Positions 22,951 to 31,646 are shown, counted from the stretch's first letter. The stretch is DNA of 32,578 nt from Myxococcales bacterium (GCA_947445025.1 CANFCB010000011.1:1-32578); one strand, 5' to 3'. Numbers and translations are program-made. Notes: generated by a model not told the origin, from the sequence alone.

Positions 22951-24855
22951 ATGAATTTAAGAAAATGGCAAGTATTTTTTGCGCCAGTGCTTAGCGGTAT
23001 TTTGCTGGGCATCAGTCAGCCGCTGGTGATTGAACGTTTTGGATCCGTTCCCCTCGATAAAACTGGTCTAAGTGGGCTGCTGGTTCTGCTGGCCTATGTT
23101 CCAGTTTTTTTAGGCGCGCGAAATGCCAGTATTAAAAAAGCCTTTTGGCTGGGGTTTGTGACCAGTCTTATCCAATATGCCATTATTTTATATTGGTTTG
23201 TGATTGCCATGACGGTGTTTGGAGGTATTTCCATTTGGTTTAGTGTTTTTGTTTTGCTTTTAGCTTGCGCTATTTTGGCGGCTTATATTGCTTCTGCTTT
23301 TGCCGTTGCCAAATATTTGCAGCAACGATTTAATTGGCCGTTCTTTTTGCTTTTGCCAGTGACACTTTGTAGCGTCGAATATCTGCGTAATTTTATAATC
23401 TTGGGTGGTTTTCCTTGGGGGACGCCTGGCTATGCTTTGGCCTCGATTCCCGTTCTTTTACAAAGTGCCTCTTTAGTTGGAATCTATGGTTTGGTTTTTT
23501 ATGTGGTGCTGGTCAATGCGGCCATTGCTAGCGCAATTACTTCGTGTTTTGCTAAGCAGAATAAATGGCAAGGAATCATGTTTGCTGCCGGCAGTATTAC
23601 TGTGGCTTTTTTGCTTTATGGTAATTGGCGATTAAGCAGCGAGGACAAAACCCAATTAGATTCTGTTCAGGTCGCATTGTTGCAGGGAAATATCGAACAG
23701 GGCATTAAAAATAAAGCTCATTTTTACTCTGATGCCATTTTGTCAAAATACCAGCACATGCAGAAGCAAGCATTGCAGCAACCTGTTGATATTGTGGTTT
23801 GGCCTGAAGCGTCATTTCCGCTGAGTGTTCCAAGTAGGGCCTTGTCGTTACCAGGGCTTGAAGGTCCCATGCCGACAGCTATTATTGGAGGTGTGGCTTA
23901 TCAACGTCGCGGGCATGAAGTGTTCTACTACAATAGCGCTTTTGTTGTCGATGCTGATAAAAAATTAGTGGGGCGTTTTGATAAAAATCATTTGGTTCCT
24001 TTTGGCGAATATGTGCCTTGGCCATTTGCCAAAATAGCCAATAAAGTTGTTCCAGGTCTTGGTGTTTTTGCCCGCGGCCAAGAATTTAAACCCATTTTAA
24101 TACCGCTGGCCCATAAGCCTGCTTTGTCGGTTGGCGTTACTATTTGCTATGAAGGTGTTTTTCCCGAAATCAGTAGAGACTTCGTTAAAAATGGCGCTGA
24201 CTTATTGGTCAATTTGACCAACGATGCTTGGTATGGAGTTTCTTCGGCGCCTTACCAACACCTTAATATGTACAGAGTTCGTGCCGTCGAGACGGGAAGA
24301 TCCTATATCAGAGCAACCAATACCGGGGTGTCAGCAATTATTGATGCGCGTGGTTTCATAAAAAATGCTACGCCACTTTATGAAGACGCTATTGTGACTG
24401 CCAACGTGCCTATTTCTCGAGATAAAACCGCTTATTTGTTTTTGGGCGACGTGGTGGGATATTTATCGGTGCTTTTTGTGATTTTTGCCTTAGTGATTGC
24501 CTTGGTAGGAAAAACCGTTTTTACTAGGCGGCGTCCATTTAAGGATTGGTTATTGGGTGCTTTAGGTTTTGCTCTGATGCTGTGGTCTCATTGGCATTTT
24601 GCGGCGGCAAAATTAAAATGGGACGAGGCTGCTTTTACCAAAGATACTTTTGTGACTGCTTTTGGATTTTTAGTGGGCTGCGGTGCTCTGTCTTCAAAGC
24701 CTTGGGGACGAGTCGCGCTGCTATGGGCAGGGGCACTTGCTATGACGCTATGCACCCTGATTGCTTCTGTCGAAGGAATCATCTATGGACTCGGCTCTAT
24801 AGTTGGATTTGTGGTTTTTTTGAGTGCATGGCTGCGGCCGGTTGATAGGAAGTAA
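22951..24855 (+). CDS. lnt: Apolipoprotein N-acyltransferase Lnt with extra C-terminal membrane domain
   Basis: A 634-residue inner-membrane enzyme that adds the third acyl chain to lipoproteins. The N-terminal membrane region (residues ~8-220) has several helices, including GFVTSLIQYAIILYWFVIAM and FIILGGFPWGTPGYAL. The periplasmic nitrilase domain has the triad Glu286 (VVWPEASFPLS), Lys345 (RFDKNHLVPFGEYVPW) and Cys399 (GVTICYEGVFPEI). Normal Lnt (about 510 residues in E. coli) ends soon after one last helix; here another ~110 residues follow, with three or four further hydrophobic helices (residues ~530-630, for example WLLGALGFALMLWSHWHF). The start at 22951 avoids a 23-base overlap with the peptidase gene. 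It is followed by prfB after one base. Confidence 0.95.
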   Translation: MNLRKWQVFFAPVLSGILLGISQPLVIERFGSVPLDKTGLSGLLVLLAYVPVFLGARNASIKKAFWLGFVTSLIQYAIILYWFVIAMTVFGGISIWFSVFVLLLACAILAAYIASAFAVAKYLQQRFNWPFFLLLPVTLCSVEYLRNFIILGGFPWGTPGYALASIPVLLQSASLVGIYGLVFYVVLVNAAIASAITSCFAKQNKWQGIMFAAGSITVAFLLYGNWRLSSEDKTQLDSVQVALLQGNIEQGIKNKAHFYSDAILSKYQHMQKQALQQPVDIVVWPEASFPLSVPSRALSLPGLEGPMPTAIIGGVAYQRRGHEVFYYNSAFVVDADKKLVGRFDKNHLVPFGEYVPWPFAKIANKVVPGLGVFARGQEFKPILIPLAHKPALSVGVTICYEGVFPEISRDFVKNGADLLVNLTNDAWYGVSSAPYQHLNMYRVRAVETGRSYIRATNTGVSAIIDARGFIKNATPLYEDAIVTANVPISRDKTAYLFLGDVVGYLSVLFVIFALVIALVGKTVFTRRRPFKDWLLGALGFALMLWSHWHFAAAKLKWDEAAFTKDTFVTAFGFLVGCGALSSKPWGRVALLWAGALAMTLCTLIASVEGIIYGLGSIVGFVVFLSAWLRPVDRK

Positions 24856-24856
24856 A

Positions 24857-25978
24857 ATGTCTCACGAGACAAATACAAATTTGGTTTTTGATTTGAAGCG
24901 TATTTTAGATGATTTAAAATCCCGCGTTTCTAATTTTGAAAAATCCATGAAAATCGACGTCAAAAAAGATCGCGTCCGAGAAATTGAAGCCAGAATACTA
25001 GCGCCTGATTTTTGGGCTGAGCAAAAAGCTGCAGGTCTTTTGCAAAAGGAAAAAGTAAATCTGGAAAAAGAGCTGAGCCGTTTTTTTTACGCGCAAAATG
25101 GCGTTCAGGATGGTTTAGAACTCTTGGAAATGCTAGGCGATGATCAAAATGGACTTCTAGAAATAAAAAGTGAAGTGGAAAAATTACAAAAAGCTGTGCA
25201 CGGTATGGAAATCGAGCGCATGCTGGCAGGTCCAAGTGATATTAATAATGCCATTTTAAATGTGAATGTTGGTCAAGGCGGGGTAGATTCGCAAGATTTC
25301 ACCGAAATGTTGTTGCGCATGTATTCGCGTTACGCCGAGCGTCGTGGTTATCAAGTTGAACTTATGGACATTACTCCCGCTGAAGAAGCGGGAATTAAAA
25401 GCGCAACCATTTTGGTTTCTGGCGAATATGCTTATGGTTATTTGAAGGCAGAAATTGGGGTGCATCGGTTGGTACGTATTTCGCCTTTTGATTCTAATGC
25501 ACGTCGTCATACTTCCTTTGCCGCAGTGTGGGTTATCCCAGAAGTTGATGATTCATTTGAAATTGATATTAGGCCTGAAGATCTACGCGTGGATACATAC
25601 CGTGCTGGCGGTGCCGGTGGTCAGCATGTGAATAAAACTGAGTCAGCAATACGCTTAACCCATCTTCCCACCAACACCGTCGTTGCTTGCCAAGCGGAGC
25701 GTAGCCAAACCAAAAATCGTGCTACTGCAATGAAACTTTTGCGTTCTAAGCTCTACGATTTAGAAATTAAAAAGCGTTTGGCAGAGAAAGACAAGGCCGA
25801 GGCAGAAAAAATGGCAGCGACGTTTGGCTCGCAGATTCGTAACTATGTATTAGCCCCCTACCGCCTCGCCAAAGATTTGCGCACGGGCTTTGAAATGGGA
25901 AACGTAGACGCAGTCTTAGATGGCGACTTGCAAGGGTTTATAGAAAGTTATTTGCTGGAGCAAACTAAGGGCAGTTAG
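24857..25978 (+). CDS. prfB: Peptide chain release factor 2 (RF2), without programmed frameshift
   Basis: A 373-residue class I release factor that reads UAA and UGA. The discriminator tripeptide S209-P210-F211 (RISPFDSNARRHTSF) identifies RF2 rather than RF1, and the catalytic GGQ is at residues 254-256 (RAGGAGGQHVNKTESA). The N-terminus, MSHETNTNLVFDLKRI to DVKKDRVREIEARILAPDFW, is in one continuous frame. The in-frame UGA and slippery CUU found near codon 26 of many prfB genes are absent, so RF2 is not autoregulated in that way. AGGAAG lies 4 bases before the ATG and the gene follows lnt by one base. The 3' end overlaps the convergent nuclease gene by 4 bases. Confidence 0.97.
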   Translation: MSHETNTNLVFDLKRILDDLKSRVSNFEKSMKIDVKKDRVREIEARILAPDFWAEQKAAGLLQKEKVNLEKELSRFFYAQNGVQDGLELLEMLGDDQNGLLEIKSEVEKLQKAVHGMEIERMLAGPSDINNAILNVNVGQGGVDSQDFTEMLLRMYSRYAERRGYQVELMDITPAEEAGIKSATILVSGEYAYGYLKAEIGVHRLVRISPFDSNARRHTSFAAVWVIPEVDDSFEIDIRPEDLRVDTYRAGGAGGQHVNKTESAIRLTHLPTNTVVACQAERSQTKNRATAMKLLRSKLYDLEIKKRLAEKDKAEAEKMAATFGSQIRNYVLAPYRLAKDLRTGFEMGNVDAVLDGDLQGFIESYLLEQTKGS

Positions 25979-26454
25979 TATTTTTTGCGTTTGCGCTTTT
26001 TGCCTTCACTGCACCAAATGTTTTTTTTGGTGCCACCGTCATAGGGCACGGCGTAACCTTCATCTATTAACATTTGCGCCAGTGGTGTTCCGTCAGTATA
26101 AATCTCTCCTAGAATGCGAAAATATTTATCTGGACCTTCAATGACGATGGTAATTTTCCCAGCATTTTCTAATTTTTCTTTCACAAATAATTTGGCATTC
26201 TTTGCTAATTCGCTTTCATTTGGGCAGCTGCCCTTTATTTCTGGGGTATCGATACCGCCAAGTCGAACCGAAATTTTATCCCAGAACAAACTATATTTTT
26301 TTGCTTTGTCCATTTTTTTGAGTTCGGGCAGGTTCACTGTTATGGTATCGCCATCATAGTTGTCGACATATTCTGCAATAATTTCTTTTGCGGCATTGAG
26401 CTGCGCACAAGAAAGAAGCGCCAAAAAACAAATTACCGGTGAATTGGTCCGCAT
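25975..26454 (-). CDS. Secreted thermonuclease-like protein (SNase domain)
   Basis: A 159-residue exported nuclease of the staphylococcal nuclease family. A signal peptide (MRTNSPVICFLALLSCAQLN, with a possible cleavage after NAA) precedes the OB-fold nuclease domain, with DNYDGDTITVNLP, VRLGGIDTPEIKG (Arg plus the calcium-binding Asp region) and SELAKNAKLFVKEKL, followed by QMLIDEGYAVPYDGG. The C-terminus is strongly basic (GKKRKRKKY), suited to nucleic acid binding. GAGG precedes the ATG. It lies 26 bases downstream of the outer-membrane-like gene on the same strand, so the pair is probably co-transcribed. Expected to cut DNA or RNA in the periplasm or medium, for nutrient scavenging or for attack on other cells. 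Confidence 0.9.
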   Translation of the reverse strand: MRTNSPVICFLALLSCAQLNAAKEIIAEYVDNYDGDTITVNLPELKKMDKAKKYSLFWDKISVRLGGIDTPEIKGSCPNESELAKNAKLFVKEKLENAGKITIVIEGPDKYFRILGEIYTDGTPLAQMLIDEGYAVPYDGGTKKNIWCSEGKKRKRKKY

Positions 26455-26480
26455 ATAGCCTCGTAAATAAGAGAAAGCGC

Positions 26481-27167
26481 TTACCAGGTATACCCCAGCA
26501 TTAAACTTAAAGATGGTTCAAGTCCCGTTAACCTGGGGACATGTTTGACAAATTCTTGTTTGTAAAAAAGGCGATATTTGGCGCCAATTTCTAAAGAAAT
26601 TATCAAATGTGAAGCAAAAGCGACATTGTATCCGACCAGAATTTCCGGAACAAAAACGGCGCTTTGAACTTTTGTGTTGAAAGCCTTATCCTGGAAATCT
26701 ACGAACCAGCCTGCCCATGACTTTACAGCGATAGGGACGTGTTTAAAATCGAGCAAGGCGTAGCCCATGGTAAAAACAGGTTTAATATAAAAACCATTTT
26801 GCAGTGCTTTGAAATTTGGATATAATTTGACACCGACCCCGACGGTAAATTCTTTTTCTTTGATTATGTCTCTGGAGTTAAGATATTCCAAAAATTTATC
26901 AATATAATTGTGCGGATCGACATGAGCATATCCGCTTTTAAAAAGGTAAGGGAGATTTTCTGAATCAATCCAGATGCCGCGAAAAGGAACGACCAGAGAC
27001 AAATTATCTAAAATGACGACTTCAAATTCTCCTTTTGTGGAGAGTCCTCTTGCTCCCACGATAAAAGGGTCAAGGGAAAAGGCCATTTGTTGATGTGTAT
27101 ATCCAAGCTTCGATAAAAACATGATTATCAAAATTAGCATTAGGATAGTTGGTCTGTGTCTTTTCAT
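26481..27167 (-). CDS. Probable outer-membrane beta-barrel protein, unknown family
   Basis: A 228-residue protein with an N-terminal signal peptide (RPTILMLILIIMFLSKLGYT, with cleavage somewhere near residue 25). The mature part alternates polar and hydrophobic residues in amphipathic strands (EFTVGVGVKLYPNF, GFYIKPVFTMGYALLDF, HLIISLEIGAKYRLFYKQ). It ends in an aromatic-rich strand with a terminal Trp (LSLMLGYTW), like the C-terminal signature recognised by the BAM machinery. About eight to ten strands seem possible. AGGAA lies 9 bases before the ATG. It is followed on the same strand by the secreted nuclease gene. I cannot name a family; the outer-membrane location is an inference from sequence pattern. 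Confidence 0.65.
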   Translation of the reverse strand: MKRHRPTILMLILIIMFLSKLGYTHQQMAFSLDPFIVGARGLSTKGEFEVVILDNLSLVVPFRGIWIDSENLPYLFKSGYAHVDPHNYIDKFLEYLNSRDIIKEKEFTVGVGVKLYPNFKALQNGFYIKPVFTMGYALLDFKHVPIAVKSWAGWFVDFQDKAFNTKVQSAVFVPEILVGYNVAFASHLIISLEIGAKYRLFYKQEFVKHVPRLTGLEPSLSLMLGYTW

Positions 27168-27311
27168 GAGAAGCTATTCCTATTATTTGATTGAAAAATG
27201 TAACACGATAAAAATCTGAAAAACCAGCAAATTTTAATAAAATATCCAAATTGAGCAAAGCAATAGTAAATCAATTACCGCATGCTAGAGGTTTTTTTAG
27301 GAGCTGTCAAA

Positions 27312-29522
27312 ATGCCAACAGAGCTTTCGGCCCCGCGCCGGGTTACATCAGATAATTTGACTGTTTTTCCGTCCAGTGTCGCTAATAATCCAGTGATACC
27401 CATATTAGGTCGTGAATCAGTTGATGAAGAAATGGACCAATTTGATTTGCAAAAGACTTCGGGACGATCAGGCACCATGGGTTTGGCTTCGGCATTGTTC
27501 TCTGACTTGAGCGAAAATAAAAAAAAAGTAGTGAGCTTTGGCATTGTCAGTGCACTGCGAGAAATTGGTTTTAAGCATCTGGCCGAAATTGTGGAAAAAG
27601 GGACTGGGCTTATTTTTCTGCCTGGTGGCATAAACGCTAAGGTTGATTTTGCAGAAAAAACCTATGATTCGAGAGATAAATATATTTTCCAAGATGATAT
27701 TAGAAGAGCTTGTAGTCAAATTTTTCAAAAGAATAATCAGCAGATTAAATGGGTTGAGGTTAGCGGCTCAATTGAACTGGGAAAAGAAGTGTCTGCTGAG
27801 ACGGATTTATGTGTTCATGTGGCTGCGTCTGGAGAAGTTAAACTGTCAAGTTTCCTGCGCTATCGACGACTTGAATTATACGAATCTCCTTGTGGCGTGA
27901 TAGAAAAAGGAACGACTTTTTACAATGCGTTACAGGTGCCGGTAACTGCCGGCTTAGCCAATAAAATGCCTGTGGGTAGTGAATTTGAAATTACCTGTGA
28001 AGGTCACGCTATCCTAAACCCTAAGTTGAGCGCATCATTGGACCTATATCAGACATCATTGGCAGACCTGTCTTTAGACAGCTCCATGACCATTTTAAAC
28101 GATATGGAGGGAGATATCTCCATATTGGTACAAAAATTGCCGCGTGCCCATCAGGTACTAGTCAAGATCGCGCGTGTGGATGGATTCTCAAGTTCTGCAC
28201 AAGCCAAATTTTCTACTAAAAGCAAAACTAATCCGCAGGTGCTTGAGCAGATCAAAAATGTGTTGGCCGCTTGGATTGATAAAATCTTTGGTAAATTGAG
28301 ATGGTTTGATTGGATAGCGTCTGCTTTTGATTATCGAGTATCTGCCAATCTGGAAAATGCCGCCAAAGAATCTAGCCACGAGGTTAAAAGATATGTGTTT
28401 GATTTGTCAAATCCCTATGCTCAAGTAGCATATAACGATATATTTTCAAAGTTCTCAACTAAAAAAGCCGATGAGCTGGTGCTTAAAAAAGAAAAGGGTG
28501 TCAGGTCGCAAAGTGGTGGAGAAGTGGAAAATAGCCATGAATATTATGGTGACGTTAAAATTGGTGATACTAAAATCTGGTTATATCAAAGTTTGCAAAA
28601 TGAGCGCGAAGGCAAGCTTTTGCATCACCCAGAGGAACTGCTTTTGTTTCGTGAATCCAAATTCTCTAAAAAATACTTCAATTGGTTTGCCGGGGAAAAG
28701 ACAATTAATTGGGAGGCAGTGGTTTTGCAAGACCAGGCTTTGGGAAAAAAGCAAAATTATTATCATCTGACTTTTAAGAATCATGATCGCATTACTGGGA
28801 AACAAGAAATAACGGATTTTTTAAATTTTTCAAAGGCTCTCGGTATTAATATTGTTGATCCAGAATTTAGAGAACATGTCGATGTGGAAAATTTGTCACA
28901 TGTTTTTACCAATCGAGATGACACGAACACTGCTGTCGATATTTATTTTACCGACAAAGGAATTCATAAAATCAAAGAAGCGACCAGAAATCAGTTGCTA
29001 TCAGCCTATTTAAGAACGCAGGTGGAAATGGACTCTGCCTTGAAGCAGATGCCTTTTTTGAAAAAGGATGAAAAAGAAGCCTTATCAATTAGCGAACATC
29101 TGAATTCTTATCTTTTGATGCAGAGATATCATGCTTTAAAAAGTAAAGGATTTTTTACGCGCTGGTGGCATCGTCATGAAATGAGGCAATTAGAAAAAAG
29201 CTATCTTGATAAAACAGGTCAACAATTAAACGAAGATTTTAAAGTTTTTAATGAAGCCGAAAAATTTGCTCAAAAAATGATGTCATTGAATAAGCAATTT
29301 GATCAAAACCATGATGAGAAATTATTTTCTGTGATAGGGAATTTAATGGGTTTTAATTACATGAAAACCATCGCTGCCATGTCTTTTATTGCAGGTGAAG
29401 CAGAAACCTTAATTCATGGTCTTTCGATGTCTGCCGGTGGCGTTAGCTTGTGTGGCAAAGATGAGGGTGAAATCATTCACCCAGAAAGAGAAGTAATCAC
29501 CGCTCTGGCAAGTCTAGCTTAA
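27312..29522 (+). CDS. Protein of unknown family, 736 aa
   Basis: I do not recognise this protein. ATG 27312 is chosen because AGGAG (27299-27303) lies exactly 8 bases upstream; the frame extends to an ATG at 27282 without such a site. There is no signal peptide and no strong transmembrane helix. Residues 1-55 look disordered. Residues ~100-300 are rich in beta strands (VSGSIELGKEVSAETDLCVH, SEFEITCEGHAILNPKLSAS). Residues ~370-560 are mixed, and residues ~570-690 are helical and charged, including KGFFTRWWHRHEMRQLEKSY. The last ~40 residues are small and Gly/Ser-rich. No catalytic motif is evident. It is followed after 44 bases by a small unknown gene on the same strand. The coding assignment is supported by length and ribosome binding site. 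Confidence 0.72.
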   Translation: MPTELSAPRRVTSDNLTVFPSSVANNPVIPILGRESVDEEMDQFDLQKTSGRSGTMGLASALFSDLSENKKKVVSFGIVSALREIGFKHLAEIVEKGTGLIFLPGGINAKVDFAEKTYDSRDKYIFQDDIRRACSQIFQKNNQQIKWVEVSGSIELGKEVSAETDLCVHVAASGEVKLSSFLRYRRLELYESPCGVIEKGTTFYNALQVPVTAGLANKMPVGSEFEITCEGHAILNPKLSASLDLYQTSLADLSLDSSMTILNDMEGDISILVQKLPRAHQVLVKIARVDGFSSSAQAKFSTKSKTNPQVLEQIKNVLAAWIDKIFGKLRWFDWIASAFDYRVSANLENAAKESSHEVKRYVFDLSNPYAQVAYNDIFSKFSTKKADELVLKKEKGVRSQSGGEVENSHEYYGDVKIGDTKIWLYQSLQNEREGKLLHHPEELLLFRESKFSKKYFNWFAGEKTINWEAVVLQDQALGKKQNYYHLTFKNHDRITGKQEITDFLNFSKALGINIVDPEFREHVDVENLSHVFTNRDDTNTAVDIYFTDKGIHKIKEATRNQLLSAYLRTQVEMDSALKQMPFLKKDEKEALSISEHLNSYLLMQRYHALKSKGFFTRWWHRHEMRQLEKSYLDKTGQQLNEDFKVFNEAEKFAQKMMSLNKQFDQNHDEKLFSVIGNLMGFNYMKTIAAMSFIAGEAETLIHGLSMSAGGVSLCGKDEGEIIHPEREVITALASLA

Positions 29523-29566
29523 ATTTTTGCTTATGCTAACTCTCTGTTTTTTAAAGGAGGATAGTG

Positions 29567-30010
29567 ATGGACCCAGTTTTAATTACGGCTGCCATGAGTG
29601 AAGCGACTTTTGCCGAGGTGATTACCAGTTCCTCTCGGAAATTACGTGAAATTTTGTTTGCCCAGATGAATGTAAAACAGAAAAAAAAGAATCTGGGTTT
29701 GCATGTTCATGAAAAACGTGATGAACGCATTCGCAAACTGCATGAAAAATTAAAACAGGCTTCCGGGCAACGTGAAGCAGATATTTGTCGTGAGCTGGTT
29801 CGCACTTGGCTTTATAGTAAACGTGCCATGTTAAAAGCTGCGCTTGATTTTCTTGGCATAGCCAACGAAGACGGCTTAGTCGACACTGAAATTGATTTTT
29901 TTAAAGAACTGTCGTTAGAGCGTGCTGGCGAGTTAAAAACCCATCTGGAGAAAGATTTTCCTCCTGAGCATGTGAAAATTTACCTGGAATTTATAGAAGT
30001 TCCGCAATAA
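29567..30010 (+). CDS. Conserved-looking small cytosolic protein, unknown family, 147 aa
   Basis: A 147-residue, charged, mostly helical protein with no signal peptide or membrane segment. AAAGGAGG (29553-29560), 6 bases before ATG 29567, is one of the strongest ribosome binding sites in the window; the GTG at 29564 is therefore unlikely to be the start. Segments RKLREILFAQMNVKQKKK and READICRELVRTWLYSKRAM look basic and amphipathic, and the C-terminal half is acidic (ANEDGLVDTEIDFFKELSLE). A regulatory or adaptor role is possible but not shown. It is 44 bases downstream of the 736-aa gene, so likely in the same transcript, and ends 10 bases from the convergent acyltransferase gene. Confidence 0.7.
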   Translation: MDPVLITAAMSEATFAEVITSSSRKLREILFAQMNVKQKKKNLGLHVHEKRDERIRKLHEKLKQASGQREADICRELVRTWLYSKRAMLKAALDFLGIANEDGLVDTEIDFFKELSLERAGELKTHLEKDFPPEHVKIYLEFIEVPQ

Positions 30011-30020
30011 ATTTTCAGGA

Positions 30021-31238
30021 CTAATTGGCAAGCAAATCTGTTAGCTCTTCATCATTGAGTACGCGACAGGAATTTTTAGCGTGCTTAAATATTTCTTGTA
30101 TTTTTTCGTCGCTGGCTATGAAACCTCTTTTTTGTAGCCAGTAGCGAATATTGGAAAGCCCGCTCATCGGTCCGATTTCAATCTCTTGTTTTTTACCAAA
30201 CCAAATCGCTGGCACTCCCGAATAAATCATGTCGGCCAGCAGCTGGTTGCCTCTGTTTTCTGCTTTGATGACCGCGGCGGCATGCACACCGGTGGCCGTG
30301 CGAAATGCGTCGCTGCCACTCAAGGGATAGTTGACAGGGATATCGATATGACAAGCCTTGGAGGTGAGCTCAACGTATTGGACGAGTTGGCTTACATCGT
30401 GGCTATACTCACCTAGCAATTTAAAATTCACGATCAGTTGATCAATTGAAGCATTGCCAACACGCTCGCCGATACCAAGACAGGTTCCATGAATACGGTC
30501 GCAGCCGGCATGAGCGGCCACAATCGAATTAATGACGCCAAGACCTCGGTCGTTGTGACCATGCCAATCTAATTGAATGCTTTCTTTGCTGGTCTGGATC
30601 AGGTTTTTAGTCCATTGCACCAATTGCTCAGTGCCATGAGGCGTGGCATGTCCGACGGTATCGCACAGCACTAATCTTTTGCAGCCCAGAGAAATCACGT
30701 GTTCAAATAGTTTTTTCAAAGTATCGGGACGGGAGCGAGTAGTGTCTTCAGTGACGAAGGCAACTTCTAAATTTTGCTTGAGGGCAAACGATATAGCCTG
30801 GTCGGTTGTGGTAAAAAGTTTTTCTAAATCCCAATCTTCTGCATATTGTCTAATAGGGCTGGTTCCTAAAAAACAATAGGCGACTATGGGAATACCAACT
30901 TGATCTTGAATCTCCGCGATGGGTTTTATGTCGGCCACGACGGTTCTGGCGGCGCAGTTGGCTTTAATGCTTAAACGTTGATCGCGTATGTATTCGGCAA
31001 GCTTTTTGACATCGCTGACCGCCCGAGGTCCGGCACCGGGCAGCCCGATGTCGGCAATATAAATTCCTAAATCATTCATGAATTGCAGCATTTGCTGTTT
31101 TATTTCTATAGGTGGATCAATCACCGAAGGAGATTGTAATCCATCGCGCAGAGTTTCATCGCAAAGCTCAATACTTTTTGAACGGGGCGTATCTTGCGCA
31201 ACCTGGTTCCAATCGTAAATAATTTCGTCAATATTCAT
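30021..31238 (-). CDS. LeuA-like alpha-isopropylmalate/homocitrate synthase family acyltransferase
   Basis: A 405-residue DRE-TIM metallolyase. The N-terminal TIM barrel begins with ELCDETLRDGLQSP (R31-D32, the DRE-type signature), and the metal-binding LDWHGHNDRGLGV lies near residue 226, followed by GIGERVGNASID. Residues ~300-405 form the subdomain containing GVHAAAVIKAEN and EIGPMSGLSNIRYWL. The C-terminal regulatory (leucine-binding) domain of classical LeuA is missing, so feedback inhibition by leucine is not expected. The start at ATG 31238 has AAGGATC upstream and follows the stop of the preceding gene by 13 bases; a longer frame would overlap that gene. Substrate may be 2-ketoisovalerate, 2-oxoglutarate or pyruvate with acetyl-CoA; no leuBCD genes are adjacent. 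Confidence 0.88.
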   Translation of the reverse strand: MNIDEIIYDWNQVAQDTPRSKSIELCDETLRDGLQSPSVIDPPIEIKQQMLQFMNDLGIYIADIGLPGAGPRAVSDVKKLAEYIRDQRLSIKANCAARTVVADIKPIAEIQDQVGIPIVAYCFLGTSPIRQYAEDWDLEKLFTTTDQAISFALKQNLEVAFVTEDTTRSRPDTLKKLFEHVISLGCKRLVLCDTVGHATPHGTEQLVQWTKNLIQTSKESIQLDWHGHNDRGLGVINSIVAAHAGCDRIHGTCLGIGERVGNASIDQLIVNFKLLGEYSHDVSQLVQYVELTSKACHIDIPVNYPLSGSDAFRTATGVHAAAVIKAENRGNQLLADMIYSGVPAIWFGKKQEIEIGPMSGLSNIRYWLQKRGFIASDEKIQEIFKHAKNSCRVLNDEELTDLLAN

Positions 31239-31251
31239 GGCGATCCTTATG

Positions 31252-31578
31252 TTAGCAACCTTTGCATTCGGCGCCACTGGCTCTACAGCTATTGCAAATA
31301 AAATTTGTCCAGTGTCCTAAGGCTATCAGGGTCACCCCAGCGCAAGCGGCAATTTTAACTCTGTGTTCGGTCGTGATCGTAGAAAGAATCAAGCAGACAC
31401 CTGGAATGGTCATAGTGAACCCTATGGCCAGGAACAGCGGCGCTATAATTGGTGGTGTTATAATTGGCGGTGCTGCGACTGTCAGGTCAGTATTTGTTTG
31501 ATCAGGTTGCCCTGTTTGAGATATTGCCGCAGTAGATTCCATAAGAAAAAAAAAGAAGCTAATGAATGCAAGTTTCAT
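31252..31578 (-). CDS. Small exported membrane protein with C-terminal cysteines, unknown
   Basis: A 108-residue protein starting at ATG 31578 with a signal peptide (MKLAFISFFFFLMESTAA); an ATG at 31596 would add six residues. A Pro/Ile-rich stretch (PPIITPPIIAP) is followed by two hydrophobic helices (FLAIGFTMTIPGVCLILS and VKIAACAGVTLIALGHW) and a Cys-containing end (CNSCRASGAECKGC). The ribosome binding site is weak. The paired C-terminal cysteines could bind metal or form disulfides. It is directly upstream of the LeuA-like gene on the same strand (13 bases). I recognise no family; coding is supported by the signal peptide and membrane pattern only. Confidence 0.5.
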   Translation of the reverse strand: MKLAFISFFFFLMESTAAISQTGQPDQTNTDLTVAAPPIITPPIIAPLFLAIGFTMTIPGVCLILSTITTEHRVKIAACAGVTLIALGHWTNFICNSCRASGAECKGC

Positions 31579-31646
31579 TGTTATTTTTGATTCCATGAAA
31601 AAACTTTAGACAAAAATAATTGTTTTTGTCAAACAGTGGAATAAAT

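Noticed and set aside
24546-24845. 99-codon Cys/Trp-rich plus-strand frame within lnt
   Set aside because: Fully contained in lnt in another frame; residue composition is an artefact of GGT/TGG codons in the membrane segments.
31262-31501. Plus-strand frame opposite the small Cys-containing membrane protein
   Set aside because: No ribosome binding site or family features; the minus-strand frame has a signal peptide and membrane helices and sits in line with the LeuA-like gene.
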